Part shown: piece after piece, positions 45,777 to 58,462 of the stretch | Layout of the letters: each line of letters begins with the position of its first letter | Numbering within the stretch: the stretch's first letter is position 1 | Origin: Hyperoodon ampullatus | Taxonomy: Eukaryota; Chordata; Mammalia; Artiodactyla; Ziphiidae | Reading direction: 5' to 3' | DNA: 64,000 nt | Assembly: GCA_949752795.1 (NCBI GenBank) | Contig: OX457057.1 | Coordinates: 100,095,513-100,159,512 of the forward strand | Program-made: the position numbers and the translations under genes | Notes under the pieces: model-generated | What the model saw: the letters and a program-made list of their open reading frames with translations, nothing else | Told to the model about the DNA's origin: nothing | Databases searched by the model: none

Positions 45777-48484
45777 ATAAACAGACCTATCACAAGCAAC
45801 GAAATTGAAACTGTAATTAAAATCTTCCAACAAACAAAAGTTTAGGACCAGATGGCTTCACAGACGAATTCTATCAAATACTCAGAGAAGAGCTAACACC
45901 TATCCTTCTCAAACTCTTCCAAAAAATTGCAGAGGAAGGAACACTCCCAAATTCATTCTACAATGCCACCATCACCCTCATATCAAAACCAGACAAAGAT
46001 ATCACAAAAAAAGAAAATTACAGACCAATATCACTGATGAACATAGATGCAAAAATCCTCAACAAAATACTGACAAACAGAATCCAACAACACATTAAAA
46101 GATACACCATGATCAAGTGGGATTTATCCCAGGAATGCAAGAATTCTTCAATATACACAAATCAATCAGTGTGATACACCATATTAACAAATTAAGGAAT
46201 AAAATGCATATGATCATTTCAATAGATGCAAAAAAAGCTTTTGACAAAATTCAACACCCACTTATGATAAAAATTCTCCAGAAAATGGGCATAGAGGGAA
46301 CCTACTTCAACATAATAAATGCCATATATGACGAACCCACAGGCAACTTCATTCTCAATGGTGAAAAACTGAAACCATTTCCACTAAGATCAGGAACAAG
46401 ACAAGGATGTCCACTCTCACCACTCTTATTCAACATAGTTTTGGAAGTCCTAGCCACAGCATTCAGAGAAGAAAAAGAAATAAAAGGAATACAAATTGGA
46501 AAAGAAGAAGTAAAAATGTCACTGTTTGCAGATGACATGATACTATACATAGAAAATCCTAAAGATGCCACCAGAAAACTACTAGAACTAATCAATGAAT
46601 TTGGTAAGGTTGCAGAATACAAAATTAATGCACAGAAATCTTTTGCATTCCTATACACTAACAATGAAAAATCAGAAAGAGAAATTAAGGAAACACTCCC
46701 ATTTACCATTGCAACAAAAAGAATAAAATACCTAGGAATAAACCTCCCTAAGGAAGCAAAAGACTTGTACTCAGAAAACTATAAAGCACTGATGAAAGAA
46801 ATCAAAGATGACATAAACAGATGGAGAAATAGTCCGTGTTCTTGGATTGGAAGAATTAATATTGTGAAAATGACCATACTACCCAAAGCAATCTACAGAT
46901 TCAGTGCAATCCCTTTCAAACTACCAGTGGCATTCTTCACAAAATTAGAATAAAAAATTTTACAATTTGTATGGAAGCACAAAAGACCCTGGATAGCAAA
47001 AAGCAATCTTGAGAAAGAAAAATGGAGCGGGAGGAGTCAGGCTCCCCAACTTCAAACTATACTACAAAGCGACAGTAATCAAGACAGTATGGTACTGGCA
47101 CAAAAACAGAAGTACAAATCAACGGTACAGGATAGAAAGCCCAGAGATAAACCCCACACATATAGTCACCTAATTTATAACAAAGGAGGCAAGAACATAC
47201 AATGGAGAAAAGACAGCCTCTTCAATAAGTGGTGCTGGGAAAACTGGATAGCTACATGTAAAAGAATGAAATTAGAACACTCCCTAACACCATACACAAA
47301 AATAAACTCAAAATAGATTAAAGACCTAAATGTAACACTGGACACTATAAAACTTTTAGAGGAAAAACACTCTTTGATGTAAACCACAGCAAGATCTTTT
47401 TTTGACCCACCTCCTAGAGAAATGGAAATAAAAACAAAAATAAACAAATGGGACCTAATGAAACTGAAAAGCTTTTGCAGAGCAAAGGAAACCATAAACA
47501 AGATGAAAACACAACCCTCAGAATGGGAGAAGATAGTTGCATATGAAGCAACAGACAACGGATTAATCTTCAAAATATACAAACAGCTCATGGAGCCCAA
47601 TATCAAAAAAACAACCCAATTAAAAATGGGCAGAAGACCTACATAGACATTTCACCAAAGAAGACATACATATGGCCAAGAGGTACATGAAAAAATGCTC
47701 AACATCACTAATTATTAGGGAAATGCAAATCAAAACTACAGTGAGGTATCACCTCACACCGGTCAGAATGGCCATCATTTAAAAATATCTACAAATAATG
47801 AATGCTGGAGAGGGTGTGGAGAAAAGGGAACCCTCCTACACTGTTAGTGGGAATGTAAATTGGTGCAGCCACTATGGAAAACAGTATGGAGGTTGCTCAA
47901 AAAACTAAAGATAGAGTTACCATATGATTCTGCAATCCCACTCCTAGGCATATATCCAGAGAAAACCATAATTTGCAAAGATACCTGAACCCCAATGTTC
48001 ATAACAGCACTATTTACAATAGCCAGGACATGGAAGCAACCTAAATGTCCATGAATGGTTAAAGATGAATGGATAAAGAAGATGTGGTGTATATATACAC
48101 AATGGAATACTACACAGCCATAAAAAAGAATGAAATAATGCCATTTGCAGCAACATGGATGGAACTAGAAATTATCGTACTAAGTGAAGTAATGCAGACA
48201 AAGACAAATACCATATGGTACCACTTATATGTGGAATCTAAAGAAACGATACAAATGAACTTATTTACAGAACATACTCACAGACATTGAAAACAAACTT
48301 ATGGTTACTAAAGGGGAAGTGGTGGAGGGATAAATTAGGAACTTGGAGTTAGCAGATACAAACTACTATATATAAAATAGATAAACAACAAGGACCTACT
48401 GTATAGCACAGGGAACTATATTCAATACCTTGTAATAAACTATAATGGAAAAAATTATGAAAAAGAATATTTGAGAAAAAAAAG
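45777..48484 (+). mobile_element. 2.7-kb L1 fragment (ORF2 second half and part of 3' UTR)
   Basis: Begins inside ORF2 just before the reverse-transcriptase domain and runs to an A8 run at about 48477-48484. The 3' UTR includes acctactgtatagcacaggg (about 48393) but stops before the usual 'tgtataactgaatcactttgc' end, so the tail is shorter than in the other young-type L1s here. No clear target duplication was found. It lies directly against the LTR-type remnant on its left. Confidence 0.93.
45783..48260 (+). pseudogene. L1 ORF2 (endonuclease/reverse transcriptase) C-terminal remnant
   Basis: L1 ORF2p nicks DNA and reverse-transcribes L1 RNA at the target. Here only the RT domain and C-terminus remain. 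RT motifs in order: [35 protein letters not shown], then in the longest open part (46117-46953, 278 codons) [11 protein letters not shown] (residue 37 is the first catalytic Asp), [12 protein letters not shown] and [12 protein letters not shown] (residues 137-140 hold the catalytic Asp pair). The frame is broken by a one-base loss near 45820, a small deletion near 46105 and a stop at 46951-46953. C-terminal pieces KINKWDLMKLKSFCRAKETIN (split) and [15 protein letters not shown] follow in other frames. It cannot make a working protein. Confidence 0.93.
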
Positions 48485-49384
48485 ATACTCTTCTTTCTTC
48501 CTCCACATCCTGTCCCAAACACTCAATCTTCCCCCTTAATAGGCAGCTCAGTTTGGAACCATTTTGCTGATTTTGAACTTAGCAGTCCTTCCAGGGTGTG
48601 AGTTCCTATACTTACCCCTTTGATCCAGAATAAGAAAGAGCTCTCTCCAGCCCCATTGTCTCACCTCACGGTTAGGAAATAGAGATCAAACACAAGGATG
48701 TTTTAAGACATGAAAAGAAAAGCTGTATGTGAAGTCATTTTGCAAACTGTAAAGCACTGTAAAAATATCAAATATTATCTCATGAAAGAAGACTTCTCAA
48801 ACAGCTGAGAAGAGTACTTCTACTAATGTTGTCTCTCTAGATACTTGTCTTTTGAATGATGACACTTGTCCCCAGGGGCCAGGAAGGATCAGGTCAGTAT
48901 CAGGAGGGAGGCTTCTTTAAATCACTGATGAGAAAGGATGAAGAAAGCGGGGGCACGTGTGGAAAGTCATTTTCAGATGCATCTCATCTGCCTGGACAAC
49001 CACTGGCTTCAGGCATCCACTAGTGGGGTAGATTAGAGAAGCTTAAGGAAGGCATCCAGGGAGGTGCAAGTCACAATGCTGAGATGGTGGCAAACCAGAA
49101 CCCCAAGACCTTAAGGCAGACCACTTCTGCAGTCAGGGGCAGAGATATACCCAGGCCGCACTCTAAATTCACTCTGCCGGGCAGAAGAGGAGCTGATTCA
49201 TGTCTCCAGCAGGTATGCCAGAGAAAATTCAAATTGATCAAAAATTAAATATTCATAGGACACTATTCATTAAGATTCATCTCACTGAGTGGATGAAATG
49301 AGGCAAGGGAAGAAATTAGCTTGCTTGAGAGTGTCAAAGTGATTATATGATTAAATTGCAATTTATAATTTCTCCTTCAAAAAA
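48485..49384. other. unassigned unique sequence
   Basis: No repeat or exon is recognised. Confidence 0.4.
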
Positions 49385-49395
49385 AGCATTACTTC

Positions 49396-49605
49396 TTTCT
49401 TTTTTGTGTGTGTGTGGTACGCGGGCCTCTCACCATTGTGGCCTCTCCCATTGCGGAGCACAGGCTCCAGACGTGCAGGCTCAGTGGCCATGGTTCACAG
49501 GCCCAACCACTCCGTGGCATGTGGGATCTTCCCGGACTGGGGCACGAACCCCTGTCCCCTGCATCGGCAGGCGGACTCTCAACCACTGCGCCATCAGGGA
49601 CGCCC
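49396..49605 (-). mobile_element. CHR-type SINE, minus strand
   Basis: On the minus strand: tRNA-like head, CHR body, and a tail visible on the plus strand as tttcttttttgtgtgtgtgt, so the A tail has mutated into a CA-type microsatellite. Target duplication agcattacttc at 49385-49395 and 49606-49616, perfect. Confidence 0.95.
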
Positions 49606-49616
49606 AGCATTACTTC

Positions 49617-49906
49617 CTGACTTGTGTTTACTGCGCCCCCTTATTGTTTAGGCCTGAGCGGAGGGCGCTCAGGATTAATGGAAGATGGGAAGGCTCCAAA
49701 CACAGTGCCTGGTCTCCATCCTTCACCCCTACCCACAACTGACTCCAAAAGAGGCCCTTCACCCAGGCTTGAGGCTTTGCTCTTCATGCTAAGAACAGGG
49801 CCTCCAGAAGCAAGCGACAACCTCCTCAGAGAAAACCAGACAAATCCCCACAGGGCCACTTGGCTGGATCGTGTCCAGGCTCAGGCCACTGTCTCTTCTT
49901 CCTGTT
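49617..49906. other. unassigned unique sequence
   Basis: Nothing is recognised. Confidence 0.4.
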
Positions 49907-49919
49907 AGAAAAAAAAAAA

Positions 49920-49964
<45 letters not shown>
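49907..49964. repeat. poly-A followed by (TA)n microsatellite
   Basis: About 15 A then about 42 bases of alternating TA. Probably unstable in length and prone to sequencing error. Confidence 0.95.
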
Positions 49965-49969
<5 letters not shown>

Positions 49970-50929
49970 CAATTTTCCTGTAGATCGCCAGTGTCCCTAC
50001 AGGGCATATCTAGATGGCCCTTAGGGAAGTCCCCTTCCAGCCATCCTCCATATTCTTCCAGAAGGAGGTATCCTTCTTGTACTCTTGGGTCTCCCTCCTG
50101 AACTTGATGCAGAGCTGTACAGAACCTCCTTGAGACAAAGTCAGGGTCAGGTAATGACTTGCTAAGCTCACCCACTGAGACTCCATCATTGAAGGTTAAC
50201 AAGCCAGTTCCCCAGTTCCTACCAACAAAGGTCCCTGGGGAAGTAACCAGAATTCAAGAACCCAACATTCCAGGGACAAGAGAGTAGGCGTTCCCTCAGG
50301 GAGCCCGCAACCTTCAGCTGGTGGATCCTCTCCACCTCACTCCCGCATCTGGTGACTCCCAAATTAGGCTAAGCCTGAATCCAGTGAAAACCAGGGACAC
50401 TCCCAAAACCCTGTCACACAGAAACTAGGCAGCTTTAGTTTCCCAAGTGAGTTCTCCAGAACCCTAAGGATCCTGAGGATGCAGCCACCCTGGGGGTGGA
50501 GGGGGCATGCAAGGAGCAGCAAGCTCCAACTGGAGCCCTGTTTTATTTGCTTCATACATTACGCTTCTACGTGTGATTTCATTTCAGGAAAGGGTTTTGC
50601 TGCTAAAAATAATTTTAAACCACCAAATTAGATGACCTCTCATAAGCCCCTTCCAGCCCAGAAGCTTGATTCTGATTCTCTGACTTCAGTGGTATAAAAA
50701 CAAGATGTACTCTGAGCTAGACAGTCTCCATTTTCTCCCCTTACCACTCGCTTTGAGAAGATATGCAATCTGTCTGTCTGTCTGCCTTTCTAGAATCCAG
50801 AGACTAGCTAAAATGCTATGTATGGGTACGGAGGCAGATGGCTAACTGTTTATCTCACTCTGTCTCTCTGTCTTCTCCCATCTTGTCCTCTCACTGTCTC
50901 TATAATTCTGTGTGTCTCTACTGCTATTG
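49965..50929. other. unassigned unique sequence
   Basis: No repeat or exon is recognised. A short (ctgt)n run occurs near 50772. Confidence 0.4.
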
Positions 50930-51200
50930 CCCAGTGAAGATTTAGAGGCTGGCTCCAGCAGCTGAGAAGGGTGGTATTAATTCCAAGCTTGTTTCCAAAC
51001 ACCAAGGAGGCCTGTCCGGGTTAATTAGTTGTGCAGGCTTTTCTTCAAGTGAGCGAGCCGGCAGGGTTTTTTACAGCTCTGTCACTGCGGTTATTTTTCG
51101 TTTTCTGTTTTATTTGGAAATACATTCATCTGACAATAAATAACATCCGCCATGACTAAGGCCAATAAAAGCAGTGAGCAGCCCCTCCAAGGGTTTGGGG
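50930..51200. promoter_or_regulatory. candidate conserved noncoding regulatory block
   Basis: Repeat-free stretch with homeodomain-type TAATTA (51022-51027), RUNX-type TGCGGTT (51086-51092), a CATCTG E-box (51127-51132) and HOX/CDX-type CAATAAA (51163-51169, also a CCAAT core). The spacing and AT-rich composition resemble vertebrate enhancers. Conservation must be tested; the role is inference. Confidence 0.3.
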
Positions 51201-51467
51201 GGGCCATGGTCAGAAGACTTTGAGGCCCAGTCCTCCTACCCCAAGAGGTGTTTCCAGGCCCTTGGAGAGGCAGGGAGGATGTAGGTGAGGCCAGTGAGAG
51301 GAGGCTAGAGGAAGAGGCAGGACCAAGGTGTGTGGACATGGCTACAAGTGAAGAAGAAATACCCGCTGGTGAGCAGAGCCCACAGCAAGGGGGCAGGGGC
51401 CTGAGGGTCTCGCATAAAAGCATTGAGGGTGGGCCTGCCTCATGATAGGGTGAAGGCAGAAGATTTG

Positions 51468-51575
51468 GTTCCAGGCCCCAATGCTGTGTGATCTCAGGGA
51501 AGTGTCTAACCTCCATGATTCAGTTTCCTCACTCTTATAATGAGAAGGATAATAATCACTTTCTACTCAAAGTGG
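51468..51575 (+). repeat. MIR SINE fragment
   Basis: ctgtgtgatctcagggaagt, gtctaacctccatgattcag and tttcctcactcttataatga match the MIR core. Confidence 0.7.
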
Positions 51576-52024
51576 TTACAAATACATAGGAGACAATGGA
51601 AATAAATATGCTACACAAACAAAAGAGATTCTCCTCTTTCAGATGAAAAGAATTGCTCAGGTAGACGATCCTGGAGTGTGTGGTCAGGACCCTAGGCCAC
51701 CCCAGGAACAAATTAATCTGAAAATGTTAGAGAAGGGATTTGATGAGGAAGCATCAGCCTTCTGTCCAGAGGGTCTGTACTGATGACTTCAACATGATCA
51801 CAGAGTTTGGCCCATTTACAAGTTGACCACAATCTCACCATGGCTAGTTCAGCTCTTGCACAAGCCCCAAAAGGGCAGATTCTGTTAATCCAAACAAAAA
51901 TTATTATGGGAAGTATTTCACACTGATCTACAAGTAGTTACTTAGGGCTTTAGGTATGATAGAGGGGGAGGGGGAAGGGTGCAGAAGGACCACAGCATAA
52001 AACCAAAGAGGCAGAACAAAATAT
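51576..52024. other. unassigned unique sequence
   Basis: Nothing is recognised. Confidence 0.4.
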
Positions 52025-52265
52025 TGGTAGAGGGTATGAGCTTGGTATTTAAATCACCTGTTTATATCACTTTATGACTATAAACCTTAGAGAAGCTATT
52101 TAACATTTTTACCTCCTTTTAGTTTTCTCATCTATAAAATGGGCATAATAATGGCACCTAGCTCCTTGGATTGTGGTGTGAGGACTGAATGAGATGAAGT
52201 AGGTGACATGCTTAGGACAGTATATGGCACATGGCAAGAGTTCAATAAACACTAGCTATCCTTAT
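52025..52265 (+). repeat. MIR SINE
   Basis: tttctcatctataaaatggg, cataataatggcacctagct, gtgaggactgaatgagatga and gttcaataaacactagctat give a near-complete MIR. Confidence 0.85.
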
Positions 52266-54407
52266 AACACATAAAAACTAGGCAGGACGCGGATAAATAA
52301 CTCACACATGTATGAACTTACTACCAATTGAGAGCCTGAGTGCACAGTAAACAATTTCAGTCTGATGGGATTTAATCAAGGAATGCTTCCAGGAAGAAGA
52401 GCAACTTCAACACAGTTAAAAGGAGAAGAGACAGGATATTTTTGTGTACTGCTGGGCAGATCCTCACGTGTTTTCCCATTAATGCTAGAATTGCAGCCAA
52501 GGACACGAGAGCCAAGTAACCCACAGAGAAGTACTAGCAAGCCGCCAGCAGATGGAGCCAGCCTCCTCCACACGGAGCTGATGGAGGCACCAGAGCCCCT
52601 GAAATCAACCAGCATCCAGCCCACCTCCAGTCAGAATAGAAAAGGACCGAGAGACAAGGAGAGAGTCCCCAGGCCTGTGGGGACAGTTTAGGCCTTCTTC
52701 TCTTCTCTTCTGTGGAGAAGAGATGGGAGTGTTTTCCTGCCCCAATACAAAGGGAAAGAGGATGCACAGACCCCACCATGCCTCAGAGGCTCAGAGCATT
52801 GCCAAAGAGTCCTTTGATTCCGGGAGCCAAGGGCTGCAGCCCAGTGCTCTGTCTGTTCCACTTCTCCACTGTAAGAAAGAAGAGCAGAGCTCTTGACATT
52901 CATAGCCTGAGGTCTAGGATTATACTTGAATATAAAGACTGATACCCACTTCAGGCCTGGAGATTCTGAAATTGGGAGGCCCACGGCAATAGCCTACCCA
53001 GCAGAGCTTGAAGGGACTTGGTATAGCATGACTGGGAAGAAGATGGGAGGCAGCTCTTCCATCCTAGATCCAGGTGGCCCTTGAAGGCCACAATCACTCC
53101 AGCAAGCCCTGTAGCTCCATGTGGAGATGCACAAAAGTCAGCTCCAGGGCAGAAGCCAAAGGTTTGCCCAGGTTGCTGCTGAATCAAAAGTTGGATACCT
53201 AAGCCAGAGAATGGAGTAGTTGGTAGCCTATATCACTGGTGAGGCCAAAGGGAGGTATAGCTGAGGGGACTGGGGGTAAGAGGAAAGGATGGTCCTCAGT
53301 GATTGAGGAGGGCTGTGGTGAAATCTTCAGCTTCTAACAGAACCAGAAAGAACCAAGAAGGGATAAAGGATGCATGACACCTCCCTTGCCCTCATAAGTC
53401 ATGTCAAGAGGCCTCTTACTCCCCATCCCTCCTTCCAACCTCAAACAGAGATGCTAAGGCCTTGAAATGGAGGAGGATGGGTGCCTTCAAGCCAGTCCCC
53501 ACTTCCCTTCCACTGCCCCAAACAACAAGGGCCCAGCTCTAGCTTATGCTGGCAGGGAGGGAAAAGAAGAGCTTTGAATCAAGTTTGCAATGAAAGTTTT
53601 AAAAATGTAAAAGACTGAGTCTTAATTACCGGAATGAAACTGTTGTAGTAACCGAAAGTGGCTGGAAAGTTATGGAACCGGACCAAGACATCGTTAAGGG
53701 AGCTGCTCCCAGCAGGAAAGAGAGATTTGGCTCCGTATAGCCAGGGGAAGTTACTGGAAGAAATAAAATTGTTTTGTGCTTATATTCCAACAAGTTGAGA
53801 CTCCCCAGTAAATCAGGCCCAATTACATGCACACAGGAAGTAAGAGGACCTTGGAGACCTGTGTCCCTATCGTCAGAGCACCCTGAGGAAGGATAATGAC
53901 TCGCACAGAACACATCCTGCTCTTTCCCGTTCAGGTGCTGTCTCGCATCCCAGGGTAGAGACCTTAAGTGAAGGAGGGGAAATATGTCCTCAGGCTTTTA
54001 ATGAGGCACTTAGAAAGAGGAACACGACCGTTTCTTCTTACAGGAATCATCAATGGATGTGCTTGCAGGCAGCTGAAAGAGATGGTGCAATTTGCTTACT
54101 TCTGGTGCATTCCAGGAAGCATTACCTCTGCCTCATACTAACATCCTCCAGTAGTCCCCGCCTGGAACAACCAACAACCGCAGAGGTCTTTTGAGTTTCC
54201 AGGCTGCAAAAGGCAGGAGAGGAACAAGTCAGGGGACACTACCGGCCCTGGGACACAGAAGCAGCACATCCAGAGGGTCAGAAGACTGCTGTAGGGGCTT
54301 GATCCTCTAGTGGAAAATGAGAGGAAACAAAGTTTCTAAAGAGCAGGGTGGGAACTGGTTCATAGAACAGGGTGTTCCCTTGGCTAATTTCCACCTAGGG
54401 GAAAGGG
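52266..54407. other. unassigned unique sequence
   Basis: More than 2 kb with no repeat recognised, one of the longest such stretches in the window. An 8-bp perfect stem (tctcttct/agaagaga) lies near 52700. Open frames up to 108 codons have no known motif. The part at 53570-53960 is unique and AT-rich. Confidence 0.4.
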
Positions 54408-54595
54408 AGGAACATTACTGAATGCCTGGACTGTATCAGGCACCATGTTCATCCTCACCTTGTTTAATCCCCCCACAACCCTGTAAGGAAGGCGTTCTCT
54501 CCATTTTACAGCTGAGGAAACTGAGTCAGAGTGGTTGCCTAAGGTTACATGTTGCTGGGATATGAACCTCAGGTCTGTCTGTATAGCATACATGG
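54408..54595 (-). repeat. MIR SINE
   Basis: Antisense MIR: tgcctggactgtatcaggca, tctccattttacagctgagg, aaactgagtcagagtggttg and cctaaggttacatgttgctg. Confidence 0.85.
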
Positions 54596-55399
54596 AGATT
54601 TACTACTATTGCCCCTTCAGTAAAGGACTTGCTGCCCTGCTGCCAAGAGTGTTGGTTCTAGTTGCCCCCAGCAGTTAGTTTCTTCAGGGACCCGTCAGCT
54701 TTTGAGATACAGTCATGCTCTTCTCAGGGGTGGCTGCCAGCCAATGGATGAGCAAAACCGTGATACACAAGCCTAGCCCTTGTCTACCAACATGGAACTC
54801 CTCTAACAAGAATTTTGCCCCAGAGTGCCCCCATTGGACTGGCAGAGGCTTCGTCAGTTCTGCTTCGCAGGCTGAGACCTCATCCTGGCCAATCCTGCTT
54901 CCTGCCTCTTCCTTTAACAGGTGTTACTCCCCTTTTGTACACTTAACTCCATTTTAGCATCTGGTTCCCAGAGACCCCAGCTGGAACTCCCAAAGGTCTG
55001 ACTCCTAAGCTCCTACTCATTCGACACTTTATCCTCACTTTCACTCACCCTTGAAGCAACATTGCTGCAGCCCAGAGAATGGCTTCTTATTGGTAGCCTT
55101 AGCTTCACCCCTTTCAGAGGAAAGCTACTAAGGTATAAGGATTAGAGGAATTCCCCAACAGTTAGTTATCCTTGACTATTAGTTGCTCAATGCTCAAAGT
55201 CAGTGGTTAGCATTCAACCGTACTTTGAACTCTAAGTCCAAGTAAACAATTGCCCTCACTTTCTCCATTTCTCCCATGTCAATTCCACCCCTTTATTTGC
55301 CATAAAATGGGGTTGAGATATAGTTTTATTGTATGTTGTGCTTAATGAGAATGCTTTATGATTCCTGTCTTCCATATAAAAGCAGATGAGCACAAACAA
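54596..55399. other. unassigned unique sequence
   Basis: Nothing is recognised. Confidence 0.4.
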
Positions 55400-55446
55400 A
55401 CCAAAAAAAATGTATAAATTGTACTTCACCAAAATTTAAAACTGTG
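55400..55446 (+). mobile_element. small L1 ORF2 fragment at SINE site
   Basis: aattgtacttcaccaaaatt is a short piece of old L1 ORF2. It serves as target of the SINE that follows and is not contiguous in the ORF2 map with the L1 after the SINE. Confidence 0.5.
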
Positions 55447-55740
55447 GGGCTTCCCTGGTGGTGCAGTGGTTGAGAATCTGCCTGCTAATGCAGGGGACAC
55501 AGGTTCGAGCCCTGGTCTGGGAAGATACCACATGCCGCAGAGCAACCAGGCCCGTGAGCCACAACTACTGAGCCTGCACATCTGGAGCCTGTGCTCCGCA
55601 ACAAGAGAGGCCGCAATAGTGAGAGGCCCACGCACTGCGATAAAGAGTGGCTCCCGCTTGCCATAACTAGAGAAAGCCCTCGCACAGAAATGAAGACCCA
55701 ACAGAGCCAAAAATAAATTAATTAATTAATTTAAAAGAAA
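55447..55740 (+). mobile_element. long CHR-type SINE
   Basis: Head gggcttccctggtggtgcag with B box ggttcgagcc, body with acaactactgagcctgcaca, and an extended 3' part (ctagagaaagccctcgcaca, gaagacccaacagagcc) then an AT-rich tail. Flanked by aa[t/a]ttaaaactgtg at about 55433-55446 and 55741-55754. Same long subfamily as 62224-62564. Confidence 0.92.
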
Positions 55741-55754
55741 AAATTAAAACTGTG

Positions 55755-58448
55755 AAGCAAAGAGAATACTTCCTAATTCATTCTATGAGGTCAACATTAC
55801 CCTAATACCAAAACAGATAAAGACATTACCCAAACAAAAACCAAAAAACCTACAGACCAATATATAATACACCACAACCACATGGGATTTATCCCAGGTA
55901 TGCAAGGCTAGTTCAACATTTGAAAATCTATTAATGTAATCATCACATCAACAGGCTAAAAAAGAAAACTCACATGATGATATCAATAGAGGCAGAAAAA
56001 GCATTTGACAAAATTCAACAGCAATTCATGATGAGAACACTCTGTAAGATAGGAATAGAAGGAAACTTAACCTGATAAAGAATATCTATAAAAACCTACA
56101 TCTAATATCATACTTAATTGTGAGAAACTTGAATCTTCCCCACTAAGATCAGAAAGTAAGAATTCCCCTCTCACCAGTGCTTTTCAACATTGTACAGAAA
56201 GTACTACTTAATGCAATAAGACAAGAAAAGGTATACATTTTGGAAAGGAAGAAATAAAACTATCCTTGTCCACAGATGGCATGATCATCTATCAATGTGT
56301 AGAAAATCTGAAAGAACTGACCAAAAAAAAAGAAAAAAACTTCCTGGAACTAATTAGTAATTATAGCAAGGTTGCAGGATATAAGGTTAATATATAAAAG
56401 TCAGTCACCTTCCTATATACCAGCAATGAACATGTGGAATTTGAAATTAAAAGCATGATGTCATTTACATAAGCATGACCCAAAAATGAAATACTTAAGT
56501 ATAACTCCAACAAAATATGTACAAGATCTATATAAGGAAAACTACAAAACTCTGATGAAAAAAATCAAAGAATTAAATAAACAGAGAGTTCTATTTATTC
56601 AATAAATTCCATATTCATGAGTAGGAAGACAATATTGTCAAGATATTATTGTTCTTTCCAATATTTCTTTCCAACTTGATCTATAGATTCAATGTGATCC
56701 CAATCAAAATCCTAGAAAATTATCTTGTGGTGTTGATAAACTGATTGCAAAAGTTATATGGAGAGACAAAAGACTCAGAATAGCCAACACAACAGTGAAG
56801 GAGAAGAACAAAATCAAAGGACTAGTAGTACCTGACTTCAGGACTTCTTAAAGCTACACTAATCAAGACAGTGTGGTATTGGCAAAAATATATATATGCA
56901 AACAAGTCAGTTGAACACAAAAGACAAAAGAAAGGCCAGAAATAGACCCACATAAATATAGTCAACTGATCTATCATAGAGGAGCAGACACAATACAATG
57001 GAGCAAATAAAGTCTTTTCAACAAATGATGCTGTGACAATAAATATCCACAGGCAAAAAAATAATAATAATTTAGACATAGACTTTGTACCCTTCACAAA
57101 AATTAACAAAAATTGATCATAGACCTACATGTAAAACAAAAAACTATAGGAACTCCTGGAAGATAACACAGGAGAAAACTTAGACGACCTTGGATATGGC
57201 AATGACTTTTTAGATAACAACATGAAAGGCATGATCCATGAAAGATAAAATTTATAAGCTGGGCTTCATTCAAATTGAAAATATCTGTTCTCTGAAAGAC
57301 AATGTCAAGAGAATGAGAAGACAAGTCACAGCCTAGGAGAAAATGCTTGCAAAAAAACCATATCTTATAAAGAACTGTTATCCAAAAGTACAAAGAACTC
57401 TTAAAACTCAATAAGAAAACAAACAATTACGAAGTGGGCCAACGACCTGAACAAACACCCTACAAAGAAGATATACAGATGGAAAATAAGCATATGTAAA
57501 GATGCTCCACATCATATGTCACCAGGAAATTGCAAATTAAAACAACTAAAAGATAACACCACACACCTAGAATTGCCAAAATCCAAAACACTGACAAACC
57601 AAATGCTGTCAAGGATGTGGGACAACAGGAACCCTCATTCATTGCTGGTGGAGATGCAAAATGGTACAGCAGCTTTGGAAGACAGTTTGGTGGTTTCTTA
57701 CAAAACTAACCATACTCCTACCATACAATTCAGCAATCATGCTCCTTGGTGTTTACTCAAAGGAGTTGAAAACTTATATCCACACAAAAAAACTGCACAC
57801 AGATGTTTATAGTATCTTTATCCATAATTGCCAACACTTGGAAGCAACCAAGATGTCTTTAGTAGGTGAATGGATAAATAAACTGTAGTACATCCAGACA
57901 ATGAAATATCATTCAGTGCTAAAAAAAAAAAAAAAACTGAGCTATCTAACCATGAAAAGACATGGAGAAACCTTAAATGCATATTACTAAGTGAAAGAAG
58001 CCATAATGAAAAAGCTACATACTTCCAACAATATGAAAAAGCTATATGCTTCCAACAATATGACATCACAGAAAAGGTAAAACTATGGAGACAGTAAAAA
58101 GATCAGTGGTTGCCAGGGGCGAGAGGTGGGGAAGGATGAATAGAGCATAGTCAATTTTTAGGGCAGCAAAAATACTCTGTATGATACTATTATGATGGAT
58201 ACATGTCATTATACATTTGTCCAAAACCATAGACTGTACAATACCAACAGTGTACCCTAATGTAAACTATGGACTTTGGGTGATCATGATGTGTCAGTGT
58301 AGGTTCCTCAGTTGTAACAAAAGTACCACTCTGGTGGGGGATGTTGATAATGGGGGCATAATGCACTTTTGGAGGGGCAGGGAATATATGAGAACTCTGT
58401 ACCTTCCTCTCTATTTTGCTGTGAACCTAAAACTGCTCTGAATAAAAA
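55755..58448 (+). mobile_element. old L1 (L1M-type), ORF2 second half to 3' end
   Basis: Starts inside the RT domain (acttcctaattcattctatg) and runs to the old L1 terminus (tgttgataatgggggcataa ... gctgtgaacctaaaactgct). ORF2 is full of stops. The catalytic FADD has decayed to STDG at 56269-56280. A 27-bp imperfect tandem duplication lies at about 58004-58057 (ttccaacaatatgaaaaagc). No target duplication could be assigned. Confidence 0.9.
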
Positions 58449-58462
58449 TGAAGTCTTTTTTT

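Noticed and set aside
46302..46709. 135-codon antisense frame
   Set aside because: It is the reverse shadow of the L1 reverse-transcriptase frame.
51091..51516. 141-codon minus-strand frame
   Set aside because: It overlaps the candidate regulatory block and a MIR end, with no recognised domain.
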